Source of the DNA: Symsagittifera roscoffensis
Lineage: Eukaryota; Xenacoelomorpha; Acoela; Convolutidae
Direction of reading: 5' to 3'
Length of the DNA: 64,000 nt
Assembly: GCF_963678635.1 (NCBI RefSeq)
Contig: NC_087064.1
Location: 25,710,189-25,774,188, forward strand
The translations under genes and the position numbers were made by a program. The notes beneath the pieces were generated by a model that worked only from the letters and a program-made list of their open reading frames with translations, was not told where the DNA came from and made no database searches. Positions 8,952 to 20,371 of the stretch are shown here, piece after piece. Every line of letters starts with the position of its first letter. The first letter of the stretch is position 1.

Positions 8952-11900
8952 TCACTTCGTATTCCTAGCTTTCAATTGTTCAAAGGATCGCATCCACTCC
9001 TTTTGCTCCTGCAACCTCATTGCCTGATTTGGTAAACCTTTCACTTTCAATTCCCTGTTCAAGCAAAAGGAATTGTGCAGGCTCAAGCTCACGTTCTTCG
9101 GCAAATCCTCCTCCAGTATCGATTCCCTTGCTTTGGTATTATCTCTAGACACCCTACCGACTCTTTTCAAACCTGTCGTTATCTCATTTTGATGGGTCAG
9201 CAGAGGTCTCTTGAAGGCTTCCGGTCCTATTTCTGCCAGGAACTGTCGATATTCCCTTTGATATTTCTTCATGTGACTTTTCGTCGCCATGTACAACCAA
9301 GATGTCAACGTCGCTCGAAACCACGGAAATAACCTTATGCGACTCCATACATGCCTGACTTCCATTGGTATGGCGAATACCTTGCATACAGTCTCAAACA
9401 ACTCAAGTCTCCTGCTGTAATCTATAACGTAGATCGATTCCGCCGTTGGTGTCTTCGATTCACTATATTTCGTTACATTTTCCTCGATCCATCGTAAAGC
9501 CAACATCGTACTTACTACCAAGATGGTCACCTTCTGCTGATGATCGGGTAACCCGATTGACCGAATTTCTTCTACATCCCACACTAAACAAAGGTTTGAA
9601 TGCTCCGGGTACCACACTGTCTGTGCCAAGCATTGGCATGGGCATCCCCATGTGTAATCTCTATGCTTCGGAGATTGCGTTCTCCCGAGGCTTCCAGCAG
9701 AGGCCCTAGTTCCATCGTTTTCTCGTACGTCATATCATTTTCCTCCTGCGATGGGACATTATTCATCGTCTTCCCGATGGCATTCTGTCTCTCAAAATCA
9801 CTCGTGTTTTCGTCTCCCAAACTCAAGAGTTCTTCTTGTCAGATCTCACACAAGTCACCTCTTTGTGTCCTTGGCACCGTTCCCAGGATCTTCCTCAACA
9901 GCCTATACGAATGATGCGACAATCGAGCCAGTCGTACGCACTTGGGTACCGAGAAGGCCTTATCCACTAGTATCCTTTGGCTAGATACCTCCACCATTAC
10001 CATGTGCAATGGATAATGGCTCCCACATAGGTTTGCAATTACTGATCCCACTAAGGACTTTGCATTTACAGGCAGGCCATAAGCTTCGCTCACGGGAAAT
10101 CCCATCTCCGCCTCTAGACCAATCTTCCACCCTCTGATATGCTTCTGGGTAGTTTGCAACGCCCCCAAACGACTCCACGCTTAACACAGTCACCAAATGG
10201 TGTTCAGACTCCAGCATCTCCAGTGATTGCAGACTACACATTCCTGAGAAGAACCCCAGCGCCGTTGCTATATTCACTGTAGTGTTCGTATAGCACTCAG
10301 CCATTATCTGCACCTCGCTCTTCTCTCTTTCTGTTATGTCACCAAACCAAGCGACTAGGTCTTCACTCTGGAAAGATTGTATTCTGACACATGATCGTCC
10401 ATCACAGATGTGCCCTCCGCCTCCGCACGTCAGGTCAAGACAGCTGCCAGGTTCCAATTTCTTTACTGATCCCAGCTTACTCGTTGCTTCGCCCGACTCT
10501 TTACTCTAAGGTAGGATCAATTTGTGTATTACGTCCAAAGTTCCCAGGTCCTCATCTTTTGTTGGTGCTAGCTTCACTCGTTCCGTGACTTCTTCAATCA
10601 AGCTCGCATGGGGATGTGGAAACCAGGAGGGTCTCAACGATTTCCAAACCGTTCCTAAATTCGTAGTCATCATGCCATTTTCATTCCCCATCCTCAATTC
10701 CACTCTTTTGCTCGAGCGCGGCACGCCTATCACCTTGGGTGTCGCCTCAAGTAGCAGGCCTAGACTCGGTTTCTCCCTCCATTGAATCGATTATAATTAT
10801 CTTCTCCGTCCAAAACTTCAACAGCTCCGTCACCTCGTGATTCCTGTGAGCGCTCCCGGCCTCTGAATTCAAGAAAGGGTTGTATGCTATTCCCATCACT
10901 CCAGACACGTATGGATATTCTCCCTTTTTATTGGGTCTCGCGTAATTCTCAGCCAAGGCCAAGTTGCGATGCATATCATACCCCTCTTCAAATTTATTGT
11001 TGTGGAATCTTCGTATTTCATCAAGTTTCCCATGGTTCTCTAGGGATTGCTTCGAGTCATCCTCCTTCTCGATTGCCGTACTCTGGTACACGTTCAGTAT
11101 GACGGTGGAGACTCTTCTCTCCATGGTCTTGCTCCCCATAGCCTTCTGATGACACGCTTGGACGGTACTATTAGTCATCACGGACATTATCCACCTCAAG
11201 AAACAAGTGGCATCCTTTCTTCTCGCAAGACTCAAACCGGAATTATCTCTCGCGACATGTTGTAACAGCATCTGATAGACCTCTAGGCTTTTATTGCCCA
11301 ATTTCAATTTGTCACGTGAAGTCAATACCTCCATTTTTATTCCCACTAGGCTCCACGCGAACATCAGCTGTCCCGCTGTTCTAACGAAGGGGTTTGTCAT
11401 CAGAGGCAACGCGGACGAAGGTGTTCTCATCGCCTCCTCAAAGTAATCCCGCAACAAGCTCTGCCAAGTCCGCTTTAGCTGATTTCCCAATTCTAATTTG
11501 TTGACCTCGGCTTTTTGTCGAGTAGCCCAATTGCGACGCTAGCGGGACACCCCATGATCAAGCTTCCTCAGACAGTCCTCCAATTCCTTCATCGTCTCTA
11601 GGGCCACCCATCAAGGTCGAGTCGTATTCCTTGTCGCATTCTTCTCAAGAGGGTCGTTGGTCACTTGTTTGCCAATAGCCTGATATTCGCTCGAGATCCA
11701 TTCTTTGCCAACTTTCACTTCCCATGTTTGTCCATTCGTCGAACCCTTTTTCGAGCCTGCATTCTGAGGTTTGAAATCTTCTTCCGTCACCAGACTTTTC
11801 GAGACCTCTATTTTTTCACTATTTCGGCTAGTCTCCTTGGTTCGGAGCTACTCATGTAGGCTGCAGTCTTCCACCGCGCTAGGATTATAGGGGCAGTCTC

Positions 11901-13067
11901 CCTCAAGTTCTTCTCAGAGACAGCATCCACCGACGGGCTGCTCAACTCCTCTACCTCCCGTTTCCTCTTTCGAGACTTTATACCTTTGCTTGGGGGCGTC
12001 GTCACTATCATCACTGATTCGATCTCTCTGTCCCGGTCCGACCCTTACAACTTTTGCCTCCCCCTGCTCGAGCCTTAAGGATTTTAGTACTTTTAATCAT
12101 ATTACTAGTCTTAAACTTATCCTCCCCTTTAACTTTAATCAATTTAACATCAGTTTTTTGCTTCAGAGTAGAGCCGTCTTTACATTCATCCTCCTTGGTC
12201 ATCTGTCGCGTCTCCCTCAACTTGACCATCTTGCTCAGCAACTCCTTTCTTGCTTTTTCATCCAGCCCGGTGCCCATAAACACCGGTTCCCCGAACTTGA
12301 CCACCGTGTTCCACAGTTCTTCCTTGAAGTTATCTAGCGTGGTCTCACTCTTCGTCTCATGGTTAAATTCACTCAAGAATTCCCGCCAAGCCTTCTCATC
12401 CAGAGTCCCTATAAACATGCTCTTGTTCCCCTCAAACGTGTTCTTCTGGCTCTCTTCTGTACTCAAGAGTATCATCCCCATGTTGGAAGTCTCGCTTGTC
12501 AATGGTAATTCCAGGTTCTTACGAGGGGATGAGGTCAGAGGTGGCGTGGCAGTGTCCGCCCAATCGTCTCCGCTCAGGTCCTGCAGTAGTTCCTGGGCGG
12601 TGAAATCCTCCTCAGCTGGTTTCGGCTCAGGCGTATTCCCCACCTCCATTTCCTCTCCTGTTTCACTGAGAGTTTCATCCATGCTTTCTTCTTCTGACTC
12701 GGCTCGCCTTCTCTCAAGTATCTTCCTAAATCGGTCTTCTACGGGGCCGCTTCTCTTGTCCCCAGGGGTGCCTACTGATAGGGGTGAGGGTGTCGCTGGG
12801 TCTTGCTTTTTGTATTCTGTCAGAGCCACATATAACAAGCCTGCCTCATCCAGTTCTTTCCATTTTTGTTCATTTCCAGCTGTTCCAATCCGTAAGCGCC
12901 CGGTACTTTCTTGTGGCAAAATTCATCTCGTCATTCAGCGCGATGTACCTTTCTTCTAAGATCATCCTGCCATCATCCCATATCGGTAACGTGTTCTCCA
13001 AGTTCGCCTGATCGAGCGTTCTCAAGATCTCCCGCACCTCGCATTTTGGAGGCATTGAGCCTCTCAT
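8952..13067 (-). pseudogene. ORF6 of the giant LTR element, unknown function
   Basis: A long coding region broken into about nine overlapping open segments in changing frames: 12870-13067, 12011-12919, 11808-12014, 10747-11490, 10506-10733, 9981-10457, 9839-10168, 9584-9826 and 8952-9629. The start is the ATG at 13067, which overlaps the upstream stop (ATGA). The N-terminal ~350 residues are hydrophilic and acidic with two related ~50-residue stretches (MFIGTLDEKAWREFLSEF and VFMGTGLDEKARKELLSKM), suggesting an internal duplication. A basic KSRKRKREVEE follows, a possible nuclear signal. The C-terminal half is globular, Trp- and Arg-rich, without a visible signal peptide or transmembrane anchor, so I do not call it an envelope. 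I recognise no family. The copy B counterpart lies beyond the window. Confidence 0.6.
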
Positions 13068-15481
13068 TTTCTTCGCTTGAGTCGTCCATGAGTTATCTTG
13101 ATATCACAAGTGTGGAAGTAGACGGCTGCTGTATACCCAATGAACAAGGGGTCCCAGCCATCGGTGAACTCCTCTTGCTGCCTCTCTACCGTAGCTCTTG
13201 CGAACAGGGATGGGACCACCAGGGAGCTATTCATCCCCAGGGTCATTCTCCTGACTGTTGGAAACTCAGGAATGGTTGCAGGCAAGATTTCCTTCTCTAG
13301 TGTCGCCTCTAGCTCCCTTTTTACCAACTCGAAGCTATTTTTCCACGCGGGGATTCCCAGGACCTCTTGTCCGTCCGCCGTTAGGGGATTCAGATCCCAG
13401 AACTTGGGATAAGTCTCAATGGGGCCTTCACGTTTTCCCCCCATCCTGCATTGCAGTTGCCCCCGGAAGTTAAACACTACCAACTCGGGATCTTTCACCT
13501 TCCCAAAGAGCACTGTATTACCAGTTCAACGCCGTCCCATCCAACACGCTTATTAAGCTCACGTGCACCACTGAATTGCGGTCATGTGTCGGTTTTGCAT
13601 CAGAAGATACTCCACCAGCAACGTCTTTAGTCCTGCAGCGCACTTGTACGAGTAGGTGTCTATACTTGAGTGGGTCTTTCCCATCGACAGGGACTCCCCA
13701 TATTTCATCAACTGATGAAATTACACCAGTTCGCCATGAGTCAGGAGCACCAGTGCCAGATACCCATCAACCCGTAGTGTCTCTACACCCCGACTGAACA
13801 TGTACACTGGACCCATGTTAAACAAGTACCTTGGGTAAACTAAGTATAGGGCCAGCAAGAGGCTTATGCGCATGCTCAATAGTTCTTGCAAAAAGGCCCC
13901 GAAAATCGTCTCTTTTGCACAAAACACTCCAGCCATGTATTTCTTTTCCCAACAAGAACTCTAAAATTTCAGGATCTGGTGATCTTTCCTCGTCCTCAGC
14001 TCACCAATTGCATGCTCCCTCCAGAATCCTCCAATGGTGACCTCGTTCGCTGCCGTGACGAACCTACCCACCGTCATCTCCCTACTCCCGGCTACCTCCA
14101 ATTGTTCCTCAAGAAATTCCCAGATCTGCTTCACGAGAGGTGGGGCACTCTCCCTTGTCTTGTCCGTAGCATTCTCTAGCCTTGGTGTTAGAAACGGCCA
14201 CCTGCCTCTCTCTTTTGTTAGTCGATATACTATCGCTTCTAGTTGTTTTTCAGCCGCAGCCATGGAGCTCGTGATGGTCAAGTCCATACCTCGGAACCAT
14301 AGGCTGGCTGTCAGGTGACTTATTATTGGGTGGTCATCCCCTATTATCGGACTGAACTTCAGTTGCCTGGCGAGATTCGAGATCTCAAGTAAGAGGACCT
14401 CATCCAACACAATGAGGATGTCTGCTAATTCATAGAGTCCCCTCAATGCGTGGGACACGTCCGCCCACGCCGCTGCCAGTTCTGACTTTCGAAGTCTCAA
14501 GCTGGTGGGTTCCAGCTCCCGATTGGGAGCTGCCATCAGAATCCGCCATGCGTTCCCTTCGGCTATTAGGACCAAAATGGCCTACACAAACTGCAGAGCA
14601 GGAGGCATGCTCGCGTATCCGGGGGACGTCGTGAAAACCACTTTTGTCTTAGGTCCAAATCGAGTACTGACATTTTCGTGCACCTCGTTCATCGCGGCAA
14701 ACAACGTCTGGATAGCCTCCCAGATTTTCTTTGACGTAGGCTCATCACCTTTCAACTGCTCTAGAAGTCCAGCCGCATGCAGGTGATCGTTCATTCCTGC
14801 GAACAGCACTAGCTCTGGTTCACAAGGCATCTCTGACTTTATCGCTACCACCAGGGTCAACATCTGGTTCAACTCTGCACCTGGCAGCGAGTATACCAGA
14901 GTTTCCGGCCAGAACAACTTGGGAGACGTTTCCTCGAAATCCGATCCCGTCACGATGATCATCCTTGCGGCTGCTGGATCCACTCTATCGTATACTGCCA
15001 GTGTCTTGGCCAATTGGACACTCCCGTAGGGTTTCCCATATCTTGGGTCGTCTTCCAATTTCGCACCCTCGTAAGCGGCGTCTGGTAGTTTCATCTCTTT
15101 TGGTTCCAGTAGCTTGTCTACTACCCTCATCTGCGCGGGAGTTGCCAATCTGATTCTGGCGATACTTGTTCGGTGCTTGGGGGGCTCCACTATGAGTCCC
15201 GGACTCCCCAGCAACTTGAGAGGTCTGTAATTGATCGGTCCCATGACTGATCTCATGGGGATCCCAGTCAGATCAGCCGTCTCCATCTTTCTTGCTCTCG
15301 AAAAATGCGTTTCGTGGGCCTTTAACCAGTCCACGCAATGGTGTCGGCTCAAATCCTCGTGTGACACGTGCTTGAGCCCCAGGGCTTCTGCCAACTCCTG
15401 TCTACACTCCAGATCCTCCAGGTCCAACTCCTTTACTTTCTCCAGATATCGCGCTCGGCTTGCCTCCGCTGGTCTCTCCAC
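13064..15481 (-). pseudogene. Second SGNH-like module of the downstream polyprotein (ORF5)
   Basis: Open segments 14582-15481, 13961-14575 (same frame, separated by one TAG at 14579-14581), 13721-13936 and 13064-13513. After a helical N-terminus with LTGIPMRSVMGPINYRPLK, the segment ARMIIVTGSDFEETSPK resembles SGNH block I, with GSD in place of GDS. Next come a PGAELNQML stretch (block II glycine), ELVLFAGMNDHLHAAG (block III, GxND as GMND), a strand VVFTTSPGYAS, and a late DDHPIISHLTASLW that could be block V (D-x-x-H region). The alternating hydrophobic strands in this order fit an SGNH fold with altered nucleophile geometry. That is inference; the catalytic state is uncertain. In copy B the equivalent region is in one frame with the upstream SGNH domain, so ORF4 and ORF5 were probably one polyprotein. 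The TGA stop overlaps the ORF6 start. Confidence 0.6.
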
Positions 15482-15488
15482 TCTCTTG

Positions 15489-17433
15489 TTATCTAACCAC
15501 TACCACTGAGGACACCACTGAACTTTGGGGCGTTGATGACTCTGCTTCCTCAGCTTCCATTGGCGTGGAACCCGGTAATCTAGTCCGGCTGCTCCTCGAG
15601 CTGTCTCTTGGGTCGACTCTCGCTCCCAGGCGACTGGACAGGGGTCTTGTGGCAAGGAAAGGGGGATTTGGGGGTGGACCGAATGCGAATTGGGCCGTTC
15701 CAAGCAGGTCTGCCTCCAACGCACTTATGTGCCTCTGGAAAACGTCGTTCAACCACTCCACACCCCTAGGTCTGTCGAAATGGATTCCGTCTGAGGACGC
15801 ATCCTCCGAGAAAGATCGCTCCATCTGGTCGGCCACGTCCAGCAATCTGACGGGAAGGATATTCCTTTGATGTATCTGCCTGATTAGTTCGTTCAGGTTC
15901 CGCACTTTTTCATTCATTTCCATCGCATGTTGGTCGTCCTTCATGTTATAAGGGATGTTGCAGATCGTGAGTACGGCGGGGTCCAGAATGCAGCTCATTT
16001 TATCATGTAGCCTCATCACTTTTCTTTACTCACCTCTGGACACGTCATTGGTCCCCATCATTAGAGTCACTGTATGCTCGAGTGATGCCTAACATCTGCA
16101 GCGGTGCGGCTCCAGCAAAACTCAAGACTCCAGTCTGCCAGTGCGACTGGATCCGGGTCAGCACCCGTATCAGGCTGTCCCCTATAATCAGGTGAACTGC
16201 ACCCTCCGGTATTCGTGGCTGTGTATAGTATTCAGCCCAAGACGCGTCATGGAAACAATCTCTTCTCGTCCGCTGCTACGCGTTCCAATCCATGCGGTTG
16301 TGCCTGTGATATCTGCCATCCGTGTTCTTCTTATAGCTTGCGATCACCACATTACTGACCGGTTGCTCCCTCCAAGTCGGGGGTAGCTCCACTCTAGCTG
16401 GAATTTCACGATTTCTCAGCTGTAGTCTCTCATTTAATTCCTTAAGACGCGACGAGCTCCCGCTCACATGACTGCTGCTCGGGGTTGAGCCCGGGGTATA
16501 TCCCGGCAGTGCCACGTCCATCAATGGGCGTATCGGTTGCGTCTCCAAACCACGCAGGGAGGACGCTGATTCGGTTGGTATCCACACTTCCAGTCCCTCA
16601 TTTATGTGCTCTTGAGCCGCGCGGTCTAAGTTGAATCGTCCCTTTGACCTGGGAGCCTCATCCACCTCCATACGTGACTCCGGCCTTGAGCCTACAGCAG
16701 CTCGCTCCGTAGTCCTGGTTCCCTTTTCCTTTTGCCTGTCGAGCTCTCGTTGTCGCCGTTGGATCTTTTCAAGTTCCGACTTCAACTGCTCGCAATTCCC
16801 TGCGTTCTCTCGCACTCTTTGTTCTTGCTGGTACTCTGCTTTAAACATATCAAGGTCACCCCGCGCTTGTTCCCTCTCAAGGATCGCCTGGTTTCTCTCC
16901 AGATTCGCTTGATTCTTTTCGAGTTTCGCGCTATCACGGTCAAGATTTGCTTTATTCTTCTCCCTCTGCGCCCTCTCAAGTTCCCTCTTTAAGTTATTGA
17001 GGTCAGGATACGTCTCCTCCGTTTGCTGTGCTCGCGTCATAGAAGGTGGCTTGCTTGTGGATTGGCCCTCGGATCTTGCCGATGATCTGGTCGGTAATGG
17101 GAACTCTCCCGCGCCGTACTCAGTGTTGTTGCTCAAGCCAGGATTCCTTGCCAAGAATTCGAATCCTCTCACCCCTCCATCCACATTCCAGGACAGCCAC
17201 CTGGTTTGTTCTTGATTGGATATGCCTTCTGTGGTGTAGCCGACCATCAAGACAGCTTCTGTCGCGGACTCCCTGCATTCACCTTGCTCCTCTAATTGCA
17301 GGATGGCGTTCAACATCACTGCCATCCTCTCGTCCACTTGGGTGTAGTCCAGGTCCCTCAAGCGTCTGTACAATTCATCGAGCGTAGGCCTCTTTAGCGC
17401 CGCAGGCATGGATTTCCAAAATCGATCTGCCAT
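15489..17433 (-). pseudogene. ORF4: novel N-terminal domain, coiled coil and SGNH (GDSL-type) hydrolase
   Basis: The ATG at 17433 opens MADRFWKSMPAALKRP, a ~130-residue domain well conserved with copy B (LRDLDYTQVDER, RESATEAVLMVGYT, WLSWNVDGGVRG) that I do not recognise. A heptad-rich charged coiled coil follows (LERAQ, KANLDRD, NQAILEREQ repeats; about residues 165-300), then a basic/Pro region. After a frameshift near 16230 the hydrolase begins: block I LIIGDSLIRVL (about 16185), block II LSFAGAAPLQM, block III MMGTNDVSRG (about 16045), then in 15489-16019 a strand ILDPAVLTICNIPYN and block V SSDGIHFDRPRG with the D-x-x-H dyad. SGNH enzymes are esterases, lipases or acetylhydrolases. Esterase-type SGNH domains are known in ORF1 of CR1/RTE-type LINEs; here the domain sits downstream of integrase in an LTR element. 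Ser, Asn, Asp and His are all present, so the ancestral protein was probably active. Confidence 0.75.
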
Positions 17434-17984
17434 TTTTACGATTTCTAGATGATCTCGCGCACTAACCAACTTGAGTATTATCGCACTAACCAACTTGAGT
17501 ATTATCGTACCAACCAACTTGAGTATTATCGTACCAACCAACTTGAGTATTACCGTACCAACTTGAGTATTACCGAACCAACTTGAGTACTTGAGAAATA
17601 TCTCTTTCGAATGTTGCTGATCGTGAACTTTGTTCAAGACCTTCTTTTCTCTTTCCAATGAGTAAGTCTGGGGCGTCAACTCGATTTAACAAATCAATCT
17701 GAAAGTAAAATCCACTTTTTAGAATAAAATGTTATGTCCCTAACCTAAAACCCCCCATTATTGCAGTTGAAACCTTATCCCTCCATTTGTTTAACTAAAA
17801 TAACTCAATTGGAAGTTTTTTAAGAGCATGCAGATTCATTTAATGTTTTAGCACCGTCACTCTTTAAATTATAATTGTCATGGCAATTACGTTAAAATCC
17901 ATCTACATGCTCCAAGGTCCCCATGTACCCTTACTCGAGATCCCCATGTACCCAAACTCAAGACCTCCGTTGTCCACCTGTAGC
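17434..17984 (-). promoter_or_regulatory. Conserved non-coding block with candidate 3' splice site
   Basis: Separates the macrodomain ORF from ORF4. On the element strand it contains GGCATGACAATT, then a TATA/TTTAAAG-like AT-rich stretch and GGTGCTAAAACAT, all conserved in copy B (59722-60215). It also holds a pyrimidine-rich TTTTACTTTCAG (AG at 17699-17700) followed by ATTGATTTG, identical in copy B, which I read as a splice acceptor for a subgenomic ORF4 mRNA. The 22 bp tandem repeat lies just before the ORF4 start. Confidence 0.5.
17455..17592 (-). repeat. ~22 bp tandem repeat upstream of ORF4
   Basis: About six units with the plus-strand core CCAACTTGAGTATTATCGTA (variants ATTACCGTA and ACCGAACC). 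Every unit carries CTTGAG. The units are open in the ORF4 frame upstream of its ATG but are probably untranslated leader. Copy B has no array here, so the expansion is private to copy A. Confidence 0.85.
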
Positions 17985-19392
17985 TCAGGCGATACTCAAG
18001 TAGTATTTCTTGTGTAGATGTACCATTATCTCCGTTTCTGCGAAGACCAGGTGTAGGATGGCATATAACTCCCTTGGGCTCAACTTGCCCCTGTTTGGGT
18101 CATAAACAGGCATCGAGACCTCCACTATCCCTCTTTCAATCATGAAGTCTCTCAGCCTCGTTAGTGCTAACATCACGTGCTCAGGATCTATCGTATTCCT
18201 ATCATTGACCCTCGTCACTAGAAAGCACAGGTATTTGCCTGGGACTTGTGCCACTGATGGGGCAAGCGCAGCCATTCCTCCCAGCCCCGGTCTCTGTCTG
18301 AATAGAAACTCCACAATCTGGTATTCTCTCTTGAAGTCGGCCTCTAGTCTCGATTTGAAGCTCATGTCCGCCGTTATACAGATTGCGCTAGTCCTGTCTG
18401 ACAGATTGAAATCGCTGTCCGTTATCAGGATGTTCTCCGAATATTCATTGGGTATTTCAAATTTCGTTTTGAAATTTCGTCATATGGTAGGCTCGGCCTC
18501 TTCCTCGCCCAGTTTTACCCCGTTGGTCTCTCTTACTTCCGTGAGTTTCTTTATTATCAAATTTTTGGTGTGGGTAAGTCCTACCCCACTCCCCGGACAA
18601 AAATATTTGTCGACGTACCCGTCGATGATGCTAGGTCTAAATTATCTGGTGGTTTTTCGAGCAGCCTGTCGGTTGCTGTCCAACCGATGAGGGGATCTTC
18701 CGTTTTCACATGTTGTTCTGCTGGCACGTCGACCTGCTGGATGCTTTGCCCCTCATCTCCTTTACTCTTGACATCCCGCATCCACTCTAGTATTCTCAAG
18801 TTTGTGTTCTCCCTCCTCTCTATCTCGCTCTGCTCCAGATCTGTTTCCTGTTCTGGTGTGGAATAGTCTTCCTTCGGGTAGCGTTCGCTGTCGTTGATGA
18901 TTTGTCATTCATCGTCTGCCACCAGTTCGCCCACACTCAGTAACTCGTCGCCCAATTCATCAGGCCGTATCTTGTCAATCAAGAAGTCATCCCCGTACCT
19001 ATTGTACCTCATGCCTGTCCGTTTACGATTACCACTCCTGGTTCCTGCTGTTATCGGCAAGTCTGGTTACGTCCATTTTGGCACCTCGACCTGCTCCGGA
19101 TCGTTCCAGTATTCTTCCACAAGGATTCCGCCTCTGAGTCCGCTTCTATCTTTTCATTATCATCCAAACTCAAGTCCTCGTTGCCATCATTTTTCTCTCT
19201 GGTGCCCTTTTTCTCTCGCAAGCTGGTTCCACCAATAGGTACTCGAATCCCTCCATATTTTGTGGTACGCACCAGTCTTCTGGGGATGGGACATGAGGTT
19301 TCAAGTTTTCTTAATGCGCTGCACGCCCCGTAGTCAAGCGGTAAAACCGTCCTTGCTGGTGCACTTCCGTTATCATGAACGTTCCTTTCCAT
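17985..19392 (-). pseudogene. Acidic linker plus OARD1/TARG1-like macrodomain
   Basis: Downstream of the GPY/F-like region the frame carries an acidic hydrophilic linker, then a ~130-residue domain (clearest in 17985-18365) with the end-pattern of a macrodomain: ADFKREY, then GGMAALAPSVAQVPGKYLCF, a helix HVMLALTRLRDFMIERG, the strand VEVSMPVYD, and FAETEIMVHLHKKYYL. This matches strand-helix order and spacing in TARG1/OARD1, which removes ADP-ribose from proteins. The MGAG-type loop and the IGCGLD loop with its catalytic Asp are replaced (NRGKL in place of the latter), so binding or hydrolysis of ADP-ribose is doubtful. Frames shift at several points. In copy A the linker is in frame with Pol except for one TAA, so the domain may be a Pol C-terminal extension. 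Confidence 0.68.
18588..18599 (-). promoter_or_regulatory. Internal copy of the PPT-like 12-mer (site b)
   Basis: On the element strand TGTCCGGGGAGT is preceded by ATATTTT and followed by GGGG. It is identical to the core beside the 3' LTR (8534-8545). The same 12 bases occur at the equivalent site in copy B (59148-59159). Read as codons it gives V-R-G-V, so coding constraint could also conserve it. Confidence 0.4.
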
Positions 19393-20371
19393 TTCTTAAG
19401 TAGTTTCTTTGTCCCTTTGGGAGGTAGAACATTCTGGAAGACCCAGACGTATTGGCCCACTGCATATGGTTTCGCTTGCAGTATTTTCTCATCATATTTC
19501 TTCCGCTGTCTCATTTGTGCTTGCGCTGTGTTCCTCCTGCAGAGCTCATTTAGTTCCTGCTGTCTCTTAACCGCTTCTTTCACATAAACTTGAGGCAATG
19601 TCTTTTTCCCTTCGTATTCTGAATAAAAAAGAGGGTTAGAGGCATCGCTCTTTCCCTGCCCGTCAACATCATGAAGGGACTGATTCCTGTTGTTGAGTGT
19701 TGCGTACTGTTGTATGCCCCTACCACTTGCGGCAGATATTTGTCCCAATCTATCATATATCTTGAGCAGTATACCCTCAGCATGTTTACCAATGTTATAT
19801 TCTGTCTCTCCACTAACCCGTTAGTTTGGGGATGGTAGGTCGTGGAGTGCGCTTGAGCAATGTGTGACCTCTTCATCAATTCTTTTGTCAGGTCCCCCAA
19901 GAAGGCTTTGCCGTTGTCCGACTGAAATGTCATGGGACAACCATACCCTGATATCCAATGTGTTATCAGGTGGTCACAAGTCTCTTCTGCCGAGGCTGCC
20001 TGACACGGCACCGCTTCTGCCAATTTTGTGAAATGATCTATTATGACCAGTATCTGGTTATATCCCGATTCTGTCATACAGATCTTCTGATGGTCTATCT
20101 GCACAACCTCGTTAAATTCCGAGCTTTCAACGGACTTGAGTGGGAACTTCATCTTCCTTGGGTCTTTCACTTGCAGGCATGCCAGGCATGCATTCACCCA
20201 TCTCTCGCAAGCTTTCCTTAATCCTGGCCAGTCAAACCTGTGAAGTATTCTTTGTTGTACCTTGTCTATCCCCTGGTGCCCCATTTGATCATGCGATCTG
20301 AATAACACCTCCGTCTGATACAACTGTGGCAGTATGATGAGGTTATGCTTGTGTATTATCTTCTCTTGCAT
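19311..20371 (-). pseudogene. Integrase with GPY/F-like C-terminal module
   Basis: Ty3/gypsy integrase in two open segments (19580-20371 and 19311-19748). Zinc-binding HHCC: HDQMGHQG and C-x2-C at CLACLQ. Catalytic core: first Asp in VVQIDHQK, second Asp in TFQSDNGKAF, Glu in HPQTNGLVERQN. The HPQTNG block is characteristic of Ty3/gypsy. The C-terminal segment has VGQYVWVFQN, LKKWKGTFMITEVH and GRFYRL, a GPY/F-type module with GTF for GPF. It ends at a TAA where copy B has a Tyr codon. There is no chromodomain. It would insert the cDNA; here one frameshift separates core and tail. Confidence 0.88.

Noticed and set aside
12054-12959. 301-codon plus-strand open frame
   Set aside because: It is the antisense shadow of the acidic ORF6 segment. 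The product is Ser/Leu-rich low-complexity sequence and has no homology or start context.
8952-13067. Envelope gene in the 3' position
   Set aside because: No signal peptide, no membrane anchor, no fusion-peptide-like or furin-like region visible in any frame.
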